From Herbiconiux sp. A18JL235 (GTDB lineage: Bacteria; Actinomycetota; Actinomycetes; Actinomycetales; Microbacteriaceae): DNA of 64,000 nt. Position 1 is the first letter of the stretch, and each line of letters opens with the position of its first letter. The translations under genes and the position numbers were made by a program. The notes beneath the pieces are model-generated. The model was not told the origin of the DNA and did not search any database. It saw only the letters and a list, made by a program, of their open reading frames with translations. The DNA lies in assembly GCF_040939305.1 (NCBI RefSeq), contig NZ_CP162511.1:3782001-3846000 (forward strand), read 5' to 3'. Positions 50,335 to 59,434 of this stretch are shown piece after piece.

Positions 50335-51246
50335 CTACTGGGGCTGCGGCTCGTCGGTCTCGGTGATGGAACCGAGCGGGGGCGGCAGCTCTGGCCCGGC
50401 CTTCGAGAGCTCGTCGGTGAGCCGCAGCTTGGCGGAGAGGTACTCGATGGCGGCGGCGGCCGGCGATCCGGGGTCGCCGAAGAAGAAGGTGAGGTACTGG
50501 CCCCCTCCCGGCACCTCGAGGGTCTGCCAGCGGAAGTTGATGTAGCCGAAGGGTGCGATCGACGCAGGTGCCACGCCTCCCCGCTTCGGCTTCGCCTCGT
50601 GGCTCGCCCAGGCATCGCGCACCACCTTCGAGCGCTGCGAGAGGGAGGCCACGAGCAGCTGCAGGCGGCGGTCGTCGGGGTCGCCGTAGTAGCGCAGGGC
50701 GGCCGTGGTGTCGCGCACCACCCTGTCCCAGTACTCGTGCCGCTCCGTCGCCGCCAGGGAGCCGCTCACCATGGCCTCGAGCATGTTCGCGCCGGGCGGG
50801 AGGCCGAAGGGGATGAACGACCGGCCGAGCGGGTTCACGGCGAGCACGTCCTGGTTGCGGTCGAGCACGTACGCCGGTGCGTTGGTCCACTGGTTCAACA
50901 GGGTCGTGACGTTGTCCATCGTCTCGGTCGACGTCGACCCCGGGGCGCGCCCACGGCTCTGGGGAACCGCTTGACCGGCCAGGCGGAAGAGGTACGCGGT
51001 GGCGTCACCGTCGAGCTGCAACGCGCGGCCGAGGGCGAGCAGCACCTGGGGCGAGGGCTGATGATCACGCCCCTGCTCGAGCCGCAGGTAGTAGTCGGGG
51101 CTGATGCCCGCCATGGTGGCGACCTCCTGGCGGCGCAGGCCGCTCACCCGGCGGCCGGGGTCGGCGACGAGCCCCACGTCTTCAGGGCGCAGCACGTCGC
51201 GCCTGGCCCTCAGGTACTGGCCGAGGGGGGAGTTCGAGTCGCTCAC
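50335..51246 (-). CDS. XRE-family regulator with MmyB-like ligand domain
   Basis: 303-residue regulator. The N-terminal helix-turn-helix reads LGQYLRARRDVLRPEDVGL ... GLRRQEVATMAGISPDYYLRLEQGRDHQPS, the typical start of MmyB-like proteins. The C-terminal PAS-like domain has PAYVLDRNQDVLAVNPLGRSF and W-rich end segments, and binds fatty-acid-type ligands in studied relatives. GTG 51246 has AAGGG 7 nt upstream and is preferred over ATG 51276. It is upstream of the two hydrolase genes on the same strand and probably regulates them. Confidence 0.88.
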   Translation of the reverse strand: MSDSNSPLGQYLRARRDVLRPEDVGLVADPGRRVSGLRRQEVATMAGISPDYYLRLEQGRDHQPSPQVLLALGRALQLDGDATAYLFRLAGQAVPQSRGRAPGSTSTETMDNVTTLLNQWTNAPAYVLDRNQDVLAVNPLGRSFIPFGLPPGANMLEAMVSGSLAATERHEYWDRVVRDTTAALRYYGDPDDRRLQLLVASLSQRSKVVRDAWASHEAKPKRGGVAPASIAPFGYINFRWQTLEVPGGGQYLTFFFGDPGSPAAAAIEYLSAKLRLTDELSKAGPELPPPLGSITETDEPQPQ

Positions 51247-51333
51247 GGTGTGGCCCTTCGTCGATGCCACCATCATGCTGGATTCGTCACTCCAGATTCG
51301 AGCCGGACCCCGGATTCTGCACGAAAAGCCGAT

Positions 51334-51927
51334 TCAGGCGGCTTCGGCCAGGCGCGGCGCCAGCCGCTCCACCGAGGCGAGGGCGAACCGTCGCAGGCGG
51401 GCAGGCTCGGGCTCGAGCAGGCTCGCCTGCAGGATGGCCTGGCTCGCCAGCACCACGGTGGCCGCGAGATCGCGCAGCACGGGCGGGCGCAGGGAACCGC
51501 GCCCGCCGTCGAGACGCACTGCGACGATGCGCTCCATCTCGCGGATCGTCGAGTGGGTGAGGGCCGCGACCTCCGGCATCTCCCGGCCGAGCGACGCCAT
51601 CGAGGTGAGCATGAGGCAGCCCCAGCTCGGCCGATGCTCGGAGCACTCGTCGAGGATCGCCTCGAAGAATCGCCGCACGACCTCGACCACGTCGCCCTCG
51701 CGCGCCATCGCCTCACGCACGAGTTCCACCCGCCCGGCGCAGTAGCGACGCAGGGCGACGAGGAACAGCTCCGACTTCGAGCCGTATGCGGCGTAGATGC
51801 TCCCGTTGCCGACGCCGCTCGCCTCGGCGACGTCGCTCATCGACGTGTTCGCGTATCCGCGCTCCCAGAACAGCACGACTGTCGTGTCGAGCAGTGCGTC
51901 TTCGTCGAACTCCCTCCGGCGGGCCAT
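51334..51927 (-). CDS. TetR-family regulator
   Basis: 197-residue TetR regulator: LLDTTVVLFWERGYANTSMSDVAEASGVGNGSIYAAYGSKSELF is the helix-turn-helix. The C-terminal domain has CLMLTSMASLG, a motif of AcrR/YxaF-like relatives. ATG 51927 has TAGCCT ending 6 nt upstream, hence leaderless. It is divergent from the ABC transporter gene pair across 106 bp and may regulate that, or the hydrolase operon downstream. Confidence 0.9.
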   Translation of the reverse strand: MARRREFDEDALLDTTVVLFWERGYANTSMSDVAEASGVGNGSIYAAYGSKSELFLVALRRYCAGRVELVREAMAREGDVVEVVRRFFEAILDECSEHRPSWGCLMLTSMASLGREMPEVAALTHSTIREMERIVAVRLDGGRGSLRPPVLRDLAATVVLASQAILQASLLEPEPARLRRFALASVERLAPRLAEAA

Positions 51928-51933
51928 GCCCCG

Positions 51934-51939
51934 AGGCTA
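51934..51939 (-). promoter_or_regulatory. -10 hexamer, leaderless start of TetR gene
   Basis: TAGCCT on the minus strand ends 6 nt before ATG 51927. Confidence 0.45.
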
Positions 51940-52033
51940 TCAAGCCGGGGCCGCGCCCGAGCCAGAGTGTCCCCGCCAGCCCCACCCAGGCCGGGGTCGG
52001 AAGACCCTCCCGGCGACTACGATCGAGCTCCGC

Positions 52034-52711
52034 ATGACGAATCCACCAGACCGCCCCGCGCCCGCCGCGCTCTGCGTGCGCGGGCTCGGCATCCGCTACC
52101 CACGGCCGGGCCGACCCGAGCTCCGCATCGTCGACGACCTCGACTTCGAGGTCGTCGGGGGCCGGATGCACTGCCTGGCCGGGCGGAGCGGTTCGGGGAA
52201 GACCAGCATCCTGAAGGCCGCCGCCGGGCTGGTGCGCCCGAACGCCGGGGTCGTCGCGTGGTCGGGCACCGCGGTCACGCAGCTCGGCGACGACGCGGTG
52301 ACGGCGCTGCGCCGTCGCCACGTGGGCTACCTCGATCAGGGCGGGGTGCTGCTCAGCGGCCTCACGGCGCTCGAGAACGTGCTGCTGCCCGCTGTGCCCG
52401 ACGGCGAGACGAGGGCCCGCGGCCGCGCGGCACGCGACCTCCTGCGCCGACTCGGCGTGGGCGAGCGGATGCGGTCGAGACCCGAGGAGCTGTCGGGCGG
52501 CGAGCGGCAGCGCGTTGCGCTCGCCCGGGCCCTGCTGTTCGATCCACCACTGCTCGTGGTCGACGAGCCGACGGCGAGTCTCGACCGGGAGAACGCCGAC
52601 ACCGTCATCGCGCTGCTCCGCGGGCTCGCCGATGCGGGCACGGCCGTGCTGGTCTCGGCCCACGACCCGAATCTCATCGACGCGGCCGACTCGCGCACGG
52701 TGATGGCCTGA
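52034..52711 (+). CDS. ABC transporter ATP-binding protein (LolD/MacB type)
   Basis: 225-residue ATPase. Walker A is GRSGSGKTS, Q-loop near GYLDQGG, signature LSGGERQRVALARAL, Walker B LLVVDEPTASLD and H-loop in VSAHD. It belongs to the family that powers FtsX-like permeases in lipoprotein release, macrolide or peptide export and mechanotransmission. The permease gene follows after 13 bp. Upstream TACGAT lies about 10 nt before the ATG, so the promoter is weakly defined. Confidence 0.92.
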   Translation: MTNPPDRPAPAALCVRGLGIRYPRPGRPELRIVDDLDFEVVGGRMHCLAGRSGSGKTSILKAAAGLVRPNAGVVAWSGTAVTQLGDDAVTALRRRHVGYLDQGGVLLSGLTALENVLLPAVPDGETRARGRAARDLLRRLGVGERMRSRPEELSGGERQRVALARALLFDPPLLVVDEPTASLDRENADTVIALLRGLADAGTAVLVSAHDPNLIDAADSRTVMA

Positions 52712-52724
52712 TGCGGCGCCCCCG

Positions 52725-55676
52725 GTGACGAGACCCGCCACGCGACGGCGCACCGCGCATCCGATCGACCGGGTGCCGGGGCCGCTGCGGCGAGTGGCCC
52801 GCGGGCGCCTGCGTCTCGTCGCTCTCGGGCTCATCGGCGCGGTGCTCGTCGCCGCGTCGCTGCTGCAGTCGACCTCGTCGCAGCTGCTGCAGCAGACCCT
52901 CGACGCGAACTGGCGGGGCGACTACGACATCCTCGTGACCGCGGCGGGAGCGTCGCCGCTGGTGGAGGGCGGGGAGACGCTGCTGCCCCCGTCGGCCGTC
53001 ACCGACGCCTCCCTGGGGCATCTCTCCGACGTCGAGGTGGCACGGGTTCAGGGGCTCGAGGGGGTCGAGGTCGCCGCTCCGATCGGTGAGATCTCGACCA
53101 CCACCACGGGGGTGTCGAAGGTCACGCTGACCATCCCGCTCGACGGCTCGGCCGACGGCCCGCGGGCCTACCGGGCGACCACCTCGCTGCTGCTCGACGA
53201 CGGCATCACCGAGCCGCGCACCGTGCGCGGCTCGGTCGACTTCGTGGTCGACCAGAGCGCGTGGACCGGCTTCCCCACCGACGCCGACACCGACACCGGC
53301 GCCGGGGGCGGCAACCGCATCCGTGTCGTCACCTCGACCGGGGAGGTCGGCTACGGGCTCGAGACCGACGTGGCCGCGAACATCGACTACATCTACGGCG
53401 ATGCGGGCGCGGCCGACGGGCTGCCACCCGGGCAGGGCGTCGTGGCGCTGACGCTCCCCGTCGAGGCGGTGCAGACGGCTCACCTGGTGCTGGTCGACCC
53501 GGTCGAGGAGAAGAAGCTGCTCGGGGCGTCGGGCTCGGTGATGGACCCGCTCATCGCGACGAGTCAGCTCATCGGACGCACGGCAGACCACTTCTTCTCG
53601 GCGGCGAATCCGCCGGCCCCGGGCGACGACCTGCTCACCCTGTTCGACAAGGGCGTCGCCTCGCAGCCGATGCCCGTGCTCACCCGCACCGTCGAGCATC
53701 CGTCGTCGACCCTCAGCGTCGAACTCGCTGCTCTCGACACGCCGGAGGGGGTGGCCGCCCAGGCGCTCCAGGGCATCACCGACGACGGCGGGGGCGTGCG
53801 CGGCGTCGACCTCTCACACGTCTCGGCCGCACCGGCGGGGTCACCGACGACGATCTACACCGGCGACCCGGGCGACGCCCTCTCGCCGCTCAGCTTCGCG
53901 GCGGTCGACATCGGCTGGCCCGGTTTCACGCTGCCACCTCAGCCGTCGTACGCGAGCTACCCGCTGTTCCGGCTCGCGGGCTCGCCCATCCTGTCGTCGA
54001 TCGCGCCCGAGGCCGCCTCGGTGGCGCGCCCCACCGTGATCGCCGCCGACGACCCGGATGCGCGACCCACGGTCGAGCTGACGGCCTCCGGTGTCGACGA
54101 CGGCGAGCTGCTCTTCACCACGCTCTCCCCCATCCCGAGCGTCGAGGCGGCCGGCCTCGGGCCGTCGGAGACCGCTACCTGGCCGGTGGGATCGTTCACG
54201 CCCGAGGAGTTGCAGCCCGCCGGGGCGGGGCTCGGCCGGGTGGGGCTCGGCTACGACGTGGCCGACCCGCTCGCCCTCGACGCCTCGGGCTCGCCCGCGG
54301 CGGCCGTGCCGGCGTCATGGTCGGGGCTCGGCCTGAACGTGTCGGGGGCGCTCGGCGTCGCCGATCTGGAGAATGCGCAGTACCTGAACGTCGACGAGCC
54401 GGTGTCGTCGATCAGGGTGCGGGTGGCCGGGGTGGCGGGGTACACGCCCGAGGCGCAGGCGCGCATCCTCGACGTCGCCGCGCGCATCAGGGCTCTGGGG
54501 CTGACGGCGACCGTGGTGGCGGGGTCGTCGTTCGAGACGGTGCCGGTGACGCTGCGGGCGCCGGAGGGGGCGGTCGGCGCGACCGGCTCGGGCGGGGCGG
54601 TCGTGGCGTCCGGCTCGGGCGGGGCTCCCACCGCTGCGTCCGCCGCATCGGCCGGGGGCGCGCCCGCGCCCGTCGTGGCGCTCGAGTACTCGCGCCTAGG
54701 TGCGGCCGCGAGCGCCGCCGACGGCGTCTCGGCGACCGATCTGGCGCTCGTCGTGATGGCGATGGTCGCCGGGGCCGCGCTGCTCGTGACGGTGCAGCTC
54801 GGTTCGGTCGCCGCCCGGCGCGGTGACACGGTGGTGTTGCGGCAGATCGGCTGGCCGAGGGCGCGGATTCGTCGCTGGCTGGTGGCGGAGGAGGCGGTCG
54901 CGCTCGTCGTGCTCGCGGCGCTCGCGGCGGCTGCCCTGCTCCTGTCTGCGGTGCCTGAGGTGACCCTGCCGCTAGCCGTGCTCGCGGTCGCCGCGAGCGC
55001 CGCGATCTCCGCGGTGCTCGTGCTCAGGGGTTCGCGCCCCGAGGCGCCGCCCCGCGTCGGCGGGCGGGCCGCAGCGCGCCCCCGACCGACCACGCCCGAC
55101 GCCCTCGGTGTGCGTCTGGCCTCCGCACGTCGCTCGTCGACCACCACCCTGGCGCTGGGGTTCGCGCTGCTGTTCCTGGCCACCGCTACGGCCGTCGTCG
55201 TCGTGCGCCTCGGCGGTCAGGCGGCGGGTGCGACACGTCTCGGCCGGTTCGCCTCCGCCTCCGCCCTGCTGCCGCAGGGGGTGCTCATCACGGTGACGCT
55301 CGTGTCTGCGTGCGCGCTCATCCTGGTGGTGCGGCGGCTCGGCCTCGCGCGCCGCCACACGGAGACCGACGCCCTGCGGGCGATGGGCTGGCAGCGACGG
55401 CATCTCGGCCGTGCGGCCATCGCCGAGGTGCTCGGCGCGGCGGTTCCCGGGCTCGTCGTGGGTGCGACCGCGGCGGTGGTGGGGTCGCTGCTCGTCGCTC
55501 CCGTGGCGGTGGTGCCCGCCGTGCTCGCCGGCTCGGCCGCGACGGCCCTCGTCACCGCGGCCGTCGTGCGGGCGTCGGTGCCGAGGGCCGACGCTCGAGC
55601 TAAGGGGTGGCGTAGGCCGGGATCGAGGAGTCGATCATCCAGTTGTCGTTCTCGGCCCTGGCCGCGACGTCGGTGA
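52725..55676 (+). CDS. FtsX-like ABC permease with large extracellular domain
   Basis: 983-residue membrane protein. Helix 1 is at about residues 32-50 (LRLVALGLIGAVLVAASLL). A very large extracytoplasmic region of about 600 residues follows, then helices near 665-690, 723-745, 748-770, 810-830, 850-870 and 895-945, the last ones forming an FtsX-type unit. No signal peptidase site. Mechanotransmission rather than classic import is likely from the family. The GTG start is 13 bp after the ATPase gene. The last 77 bp overlap the convergent transglutaminase gene and encode an Arg/Ser-rich tail, probably incidental. Confidence 0.85.
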   Translation: MTRPATRRRTAHPIDRVPGPLRRVARGRLRLVALGLIGAVLVAASLLQSTSSQLLQQTLDANWRGDYDILVTAAGASPLVEGGETLLPPSAVTDASLGHLSDVEVARVQGLEGVEVAAPIGEISTTTTGVSKVTLTIPLDGSADGPRAYRATTSLLLDDGITEPRTVRGSVDFVVDQSAWTGFPTDADTDTGAGGGNRIRVVTSTGEVGYGLETDVAANIDYIYGDAGAADGLPPGQGVVALTLPVEAVQTAHLVLVDPVEEKKLLGASGSVMDPLIATSQLIGRTADHFFSAANPPAPGDDLLTLFDKGVASQPMPVLTRTVEHPSSTLSVELAALDTPEGVAAQALQGITDDGGGVRGVDLSHVSAAPAGSPTTIYTGDPGDALSPLSFAAVDIGWPGFTLPPQPSYASYPLFRLAGSPILSSIAPEAASVARPTVIAADDPDARPTVELTASGVDDGELLFTTLSPIPSVEAAGLGPSETATWPVGSFTPEELQPAGAGLGRVGLGYDVADPLALDASGSPAAAVPASWSGLGLNVSGALGVADLENAQYLNVDEPVSSIRVRVAGVAGYTPEAQARILDVAARIRALGLTATVVAGSSFETVPVTLRAPEGAVGATGSGGAVVASGSGGAPTAASAASAGGAPAPVVALEYSRLGAAASAADGVSATDLALVVMAMVAGAALLVTVQLGSVAARRGDTVVLRQIGWPRARIRRWLVAEEAVALVVLAALAAAALLLSAVPEVTLPLAVLAVAASAAISAVLVLRGSRPEAPPRVGGRAAARPRPTTPDALGVRLASARRSSTTTLALGFALLFLATATAVVVVRLGGQAAGATRLGRFASASALLPQGVLITVTLVSACALILVVRRLGLARRHTETDALRAMGWQRRHLGRAAIAEVLGAAVPGLVVGATAAVVGSLLVAPVAVVPAVLAGSAATALVTAAVVRASVPRADARAKGWRRPGSRSRSSSCRSRPWPRRR

Positions 55677-57939
55677 AGCCGGAGTCGGGGATCATCAGGT
55701 ACGCCGACGGGTCGCCCCCGTCGTTCCAGGTGGTGTCGACGGCGAGCCAGGCGCCGTCGATGAGCACCTTGTTCCAGGCGTGGGCTCCGCCCGAGTACAC
55801 GTCACCCGACACCACGACCGTCTCGACCCCCGCGGCGTTCGCGAGAGCGTTGAAGGCGTAGGCGTAGCTGGCGCACACCCCGGTGCCGAGCAGGAGCGTT
55901 CCGGTCGCGTTCCACGCGGCCTCCCGCCCGACCGGGATGGCCTGCTGGGCCTGCATCTCGGCGAACGCCTCGTCGTCGTACTCGGCGTTCGCGACCAGCC
56001 AGTCGTTCAACGCCGTCACCTTCTGGGCGGCGGTCATGTCGTCGGTCGTGACCGCACCCACCACCTCGTCGACCCGCTGCTTGAGGTTCGCCTGCAGCGC
56101 CTTCACCTCGTCGGTCGGGATGGAGTAGGTGACGAGGAGCGTGTCGCCGCCGTCGCGCAGCCCCATGTAGTTGACGTTGAAGACGTACGGGTTCTGATAG
56201 CGGGCCTCCATCGCGGCGTCGTACGGGTCGGGCGCACCCGGCTGGTCGACGTACTCCGAGATGTCGATCGACGTGGTCTGCGCGATCATGTGCTGTGCCA
56301 GGTACTTCGTGAAGTCGGTGCTGCCGTAGACCGGGTAGTCGGTGGGCGGCGCCTCGGCGAGCGGCTCCTCGTCGACGTTCTCGGGCGGCGCGTACGCCTC
56401 GAAGCGGGGCAGGCCCGTGTCGGGCGCCGCGGCCTCGGCGGCGGCGTTGAACTGAGCGGCGGCGGCGACGGGATCAGGGGTCGACCGTTTCGTGACGGGG
56501 ATCCATTCGCCGAGCTGGGTGCCCCGGCCACGGAGCGGGAAGATCCAGCGGTCGCCGTAGTCGAGGATGCCGGTCTCGTCGATGTAGGCGACCGTCGACC
56601 GCGTGCGGCCGTCGATGCCCGTGAACGGGAGGATGGTCTGCACGTTCTCGATGCCCTCGATGTAGCCGCTGGCGCCCCATTTCTTGAGGTCGCCGGCGGC
56701 GTAGAAGGCCACCTCCAAGGGCAGCGAGCCCGCGGTTCGCACGAGGTCGTGCGGCGAGTACGGCGAGTAGTGGCCGCCGCCGGTGGCGATCACGCCGAGG
56801 TCGAAGGCCTGCCCGACGTTCTCCTCGTACTCCTCGGAGGGATTGCCGTCTTGCTGGTCGTCGGAGCCCGCCCGGTAGCTGAACGCCTTCAGGTTCACGT
56901 TCTGCTGCGTGACCCAGGGGGCGTCGTTGACGTCGTAGATGTCGGTGGCGCTCGACCACTCGGTGCCGTCGACCTCGGCCACGAGGCTCAGGTTTCCTTG
57001 ATCGCCGGTGGCGTCGGATGCGGTGACGATGATGTACGACTCGGCACCCTCGACGGGGTCCCATGAGAGCGTCATCGTGCCGTCGCCGGCGGGGTCGCTG
57101 AAGGTGACATCCGGCACCTCGAGCTCCGATTTCACGGTGAAGCGGGTGACGACGGGCTTCTCCTTCGGCGTGCCGTCCTTCTCGAGCCGGGTGACGAGGA
57201 AGTACTCCTCGTGCAGACCCCACTGGCCGTACTGGTAGCTGTCGTACCCCGGATCGGTCTCGTCCATCACGGCGCGACCGCCCTCGGGCGCGTTCGACCC
57301 GAAGGCGGTGCCGGTCTCGCTGCCCGAGATCGAGATGTCGGCGCCCGGGTCGAGCTGGAACGCATGGAACTGGGCGGGCTTCGTGAGCGCGGCGTCGTAG
57401 AACACCTGCACCGCCCAGTCGTCGGGCCCGCCCCGCTCGCCCTGCTCGAGGCCGGCCTCCTCCATGTGGGCGGCGTTCACCGCCTCGAGGTCGTAGTCGA
57501 CGTCGAGCAGGAACTCGTGGTCGCGCTCGAGGTCGAGCATCGGCTCGGTGTAGTCGTAGATCGCGGAGCGGTCGGTGTAGAGCGAGGCCTGCGGCGAGGT
57601 GATGCCGGGCACGACGATGAATGCCGCCACCAGCGCGAGCACGGCGACCACCGCGACACCCGCCGACACCAGGCCGATGACGAGGCCCCGGCGGCGCTTG
57701 GGCTTGGCGGGGCGCTCGGCAGGCGCCTGCTGCGCGGGTGCAGGCTGCCCGGCGGGCGCGTGGTGCGCGGGCTGCCGGCCCGGTACCTGCGAGTCCGCCG
57801 CCGGCGGCGGGTAGGCCGCCGGCTGAGGGGCCGGATGCACGTGCTCCGTCCACCGCGTGCCGTCCCAATAGCGCTGGATGCTCGCATCCGCCGGGTCGGG
57901 GTACCAGCCCGCGACCGCTCCACCGTCAGATTCCGCCAC
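55600..57939 (-). CDS. DUF2510-transglutaminase-like membrane protein
   Basis: 779-residue protein. A DUF2510 motif (GWYPDPADASIQRYWDGTRWTEHVH) at residues 11-36 is followed by a Pro/Ala/Gln-rich linker, one membrane helix (about 85-110) and a large extracytoplasmic part. It includes a fibronectin-like stretch (VPDVTFSDPAGDGTMTLSWDPVEGAESYIIV) and a C-terminal transglutaminase-like domain with Cys in GVCASYAYAF (about 689), His in GGAHAWNKV (about 719) and Asp in VDTTWND (about 735). The fold suggests cysteine-protease or crosslinking activity at the cell surface. The start is GTG 57939 with GGGGGAGG 8 nt upstream. Confidence 0.88.
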   Translation of the reverse strand: MAESDGGAVAGWYPDPADASIQRYWDGTRWTEHVHPAPQPAAYPPPAADSQVPGRQPAHHAPAGQPAPAQQAPAERPAKPKRRRGLVIGLVSAGVAVVAVLALVAAFIVVPGITSPQASLYTDRSAIYDYTEPMLDLERDHEFLLDVDYDLEAVNAAHMEEAGLEQGERGGPDDWAVQVFYDAALTKPAQFHAFQLDPGADISISGSETGTAFGSNAPEGGRAVMDETDPGYDSYQYGQWGLHEEYFLVTRLEKDGTPKEKPVVTRFTVKSELEVPDVTFSDPAGDGTMTLSWDPVEGAESYIIVTASDATGDQGNLSLVAEVDGTEWSSATDIYDVNDAPWVTQQNVNLKAFSYRAGSDDQQDGNPSEEYEENVGQAFDLGVIATGGGHYSPYSPHDLVRTAGSLPLEVAFYAAGDLKKWGASGYIEGIENVQTILPFTGIDGRTRSTVAYIDETGILDYGDRWIFPLRGRGTQLGEWIPVTKRSTPDPVAAAAQFNAAAEAAAPDTGLPRFEAYAPPENVDEEPLAEAPPTDYPVYGSTDFTKYLAQHMIAQTTSIDISEYVDQPGAPDPYDAAMEARYQNPYVFNVNYMGLRDGGDTLLVTYSIPTDEVKALQANLKQRVDEVVGAVTTDDMTAAQKVTALNDWLVANAEYDDEAFAEMQAQQAIPVGREAAWNATGTLLLGTGVCASYAYAFNALANAAGVETVVVSGDVYSGGAHAWNKVLIDGAWLAVDTTWNDGGDPSAYLMIPDSGFTDVAARAENDNWMIDSSIPAYATP

Positions 57940-58188
57940 AGCGAATCCCTCCCCCGAAGTGATCCCCGCGCGCTCGCCTCGGTTCTCGCGGCGCGTCGGT
58001 CACCTTCGATCCTGCCCTGAAACACGGTCGGGCGGGATGACGTGGGTAGTTCTCACCAGGACACCCGGCGTCGACGGTTCGCGACCGAGCGCGCGACGGT
58101 CTAGTCTGCTGGTGGTGCGCCGGGAAGTCTGGTCGGCGGGTGACTCGAAGGGAGTCGCTCTTCCCGATCAGGAAGGCCCCATGTGCCC

Positions 58189-58677
58189 ATGAAGACCTCG
58201 CCCCTCGTCGTCGTGTACGGAGATCCGCTTACCGACGCCCTCACCCGCGCTCTCGCGGCCTCCGGTGTGAGCGTGCTGCACCCCTCGGCGCCCGCCGAGG
58301 TGCCCCGCCTCGGCGACATCGACGCCCTGCTGGTGCAGGTGCATCCCGATGCGCTGCAGGGAACCGTCGACCCACGGGCGTGCCGCCGGCGGGTTCGTTC
58401 GGTGCTCGGCGATCTCGCTCCCCTCGAGGAGCACGACTGCAGGGTCGTGCTGCTCGTTCAGGTTCCCGGTGCCGGCTCCCCGGCTCTCGCCGACGGCGTG
58501 CAGCGCGAGATCGACCGCTGCGGCCGACGCGGCGCGAAAGGCGGGCTGCCGGAGTCGGCCGTCGACGCCGTCGTCATCCCGCACTCCCCCGACGTCGCCG
58601 ACGTCGCCGCGAAGGTGATCGCCTCCCTCCGCGGTGAGACCGCCGGCCGCGTCGAGGTCGCGGGCTCGCGCCGGTGA
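58189..58677 (+). CDS. hypothetical protein with Rossmann-like pattern
   Basis: 162-residue soluble protein with alternating hydrophobic strands and helices (SPLVVVYGDPLTDALTRALAASGVSVLHP; DIDALLVQVHP; CRVVLLVQVPGAGSPALADGVQREID). The order suggests a Rossmann/SDR-like fold lacking catalytic motifs. ATG 58189 (GTG 58183 is two codons earlier) has GGAAGG some 10 nt upstream. The 249-bp gap before it, shared with the divergent transglutaminase gene, contains GACTC-GAAGG-GAGTC (58142-58156) and a TAGTCT box, nothing more. Function unknown. Confidence 0.6.
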   Translation: MKTSPLVVVYGDPLTDALTRALAASGVSVLHPSAPAEVPRLGDIDALLVQVHPDALQGTVDPRACRRRVRSVLGDLAPLEEHDCRVVLLVQVPGAGSPALADGVQREIDRCGRRGAKGGLPESAVDAVVIPHSPDVADVAAKVIASLRGETAGRVEVAGSRR

Positions 58678-58702
58678 CCACCGCCCACGCGATGCGCTCG
58701 CC

Positions 58703-59434
58703 TCAGAGTGTTCTGACGTCGAGGGTGTGCTCTGAGGCCGTCTCAGACGAGGATGAGCGCTCGACGCGGTGGACGGTGCCGCCGGTGGGCTCGCGGAGCG
58801 CCTCGATGAGCGCGCCGTCGCGGTAGAGCACGGCGGTGCCCTCGTCGAGACCGTGACCGGCGGGAAGGCGGCCCTCGGCGATCGCGCTGTGGAAGAGGGG
58901 TCGGCGCAGCGGCTGCGAGTCGTAGTGCACGGCGAGCGAGGCCGGCACGAGCGCCAGGCCGTCGTCGACGAGGTCGAGCGCCGGGCCGCGTGAAGAGGTG
59001 GGGCCGCCCACGTGCCAGCAGAGGGCTCCTGCAGACGTGCCGGCGAGCACGGTGCCACGCCGGGCCGCCTCGATGAGGAGCGAGTCGAGACCGTGAGCAC
59101 GCCAGAGCGCCAGCAGGTTGACCACACTGCCGCCGCCCACCCAGACGAGATCGGCGTCGGCGACGATCTCGTCGAGCGGCTCGTCGGTGCGCCCGAACAG
59201 GCGGAGGTGCCGTGCGCTCACCCCGGCGAGGCGCGCGGCGTCGAGCTCGATGGCCTCGCCCTGCCGGGGGTCGCCGCCCGCGGTGTTCACATAGAGCACG
59301 CGCGGGGCTCGGCCCGAGACCCCCGTGAGCTCGACGGCGAAGCGCTGCAACGGGCTGAACTCGAGCTCGGCGCGCGTGGAGGGCTGCCAGCCGCTGCAGG
59401 TGGCGAGCACCGTCGTTCCCTGCGCGTCGGTCAT
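58703..59434 (-). CDS. peptidase E-like protein (S51)
   Basis: 243-residue member of the S51 dipeptidase E/cyanophycinase family. The nucleophile Ser lies in LAGTSAGALCW, with WVGGGSVVNLL ahead of it in place of the usual GGGNT, and a catalytic His is expected in VHYDSQ. Such enzymes cleave N-terminal Asp-X dipeptides. The ATG overlaps the mannosidase stop by 4 bp (ATGA), so it belongs to the sugar operon; its contribution there is not obvious. Confidence 0.85.
   Translation of the reverse strand: MTDAQGTTVLATCSGWQPSTRAELEFSPLQRFAVELTGVSGRAPRVLYVNTAGGDPRQGEAIELDAARLAGVSARHLRLFGRTDEPLDEIVADADLVWVGGGSVVNLLALWRAHGLDSLLIEAARRGTVLAGTSAGALCWHVGGPTSSRGPALDLVDDGLALVPASLAVHYDSQPLRRPLFHSAIAEGRLPAGHGLDEGTAVLYRDGALIEALREPTGGTVHRVERSSSSETASEHTLDVRTL

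Noticed and set aside
55600..55676. Frameshift at the 3' end of the FtsX-like permease
   Set aside because: The convergent overlap is only 77 bp and the last membrane helices are complete before it, so a longer incidental tail is the simpler explanation.
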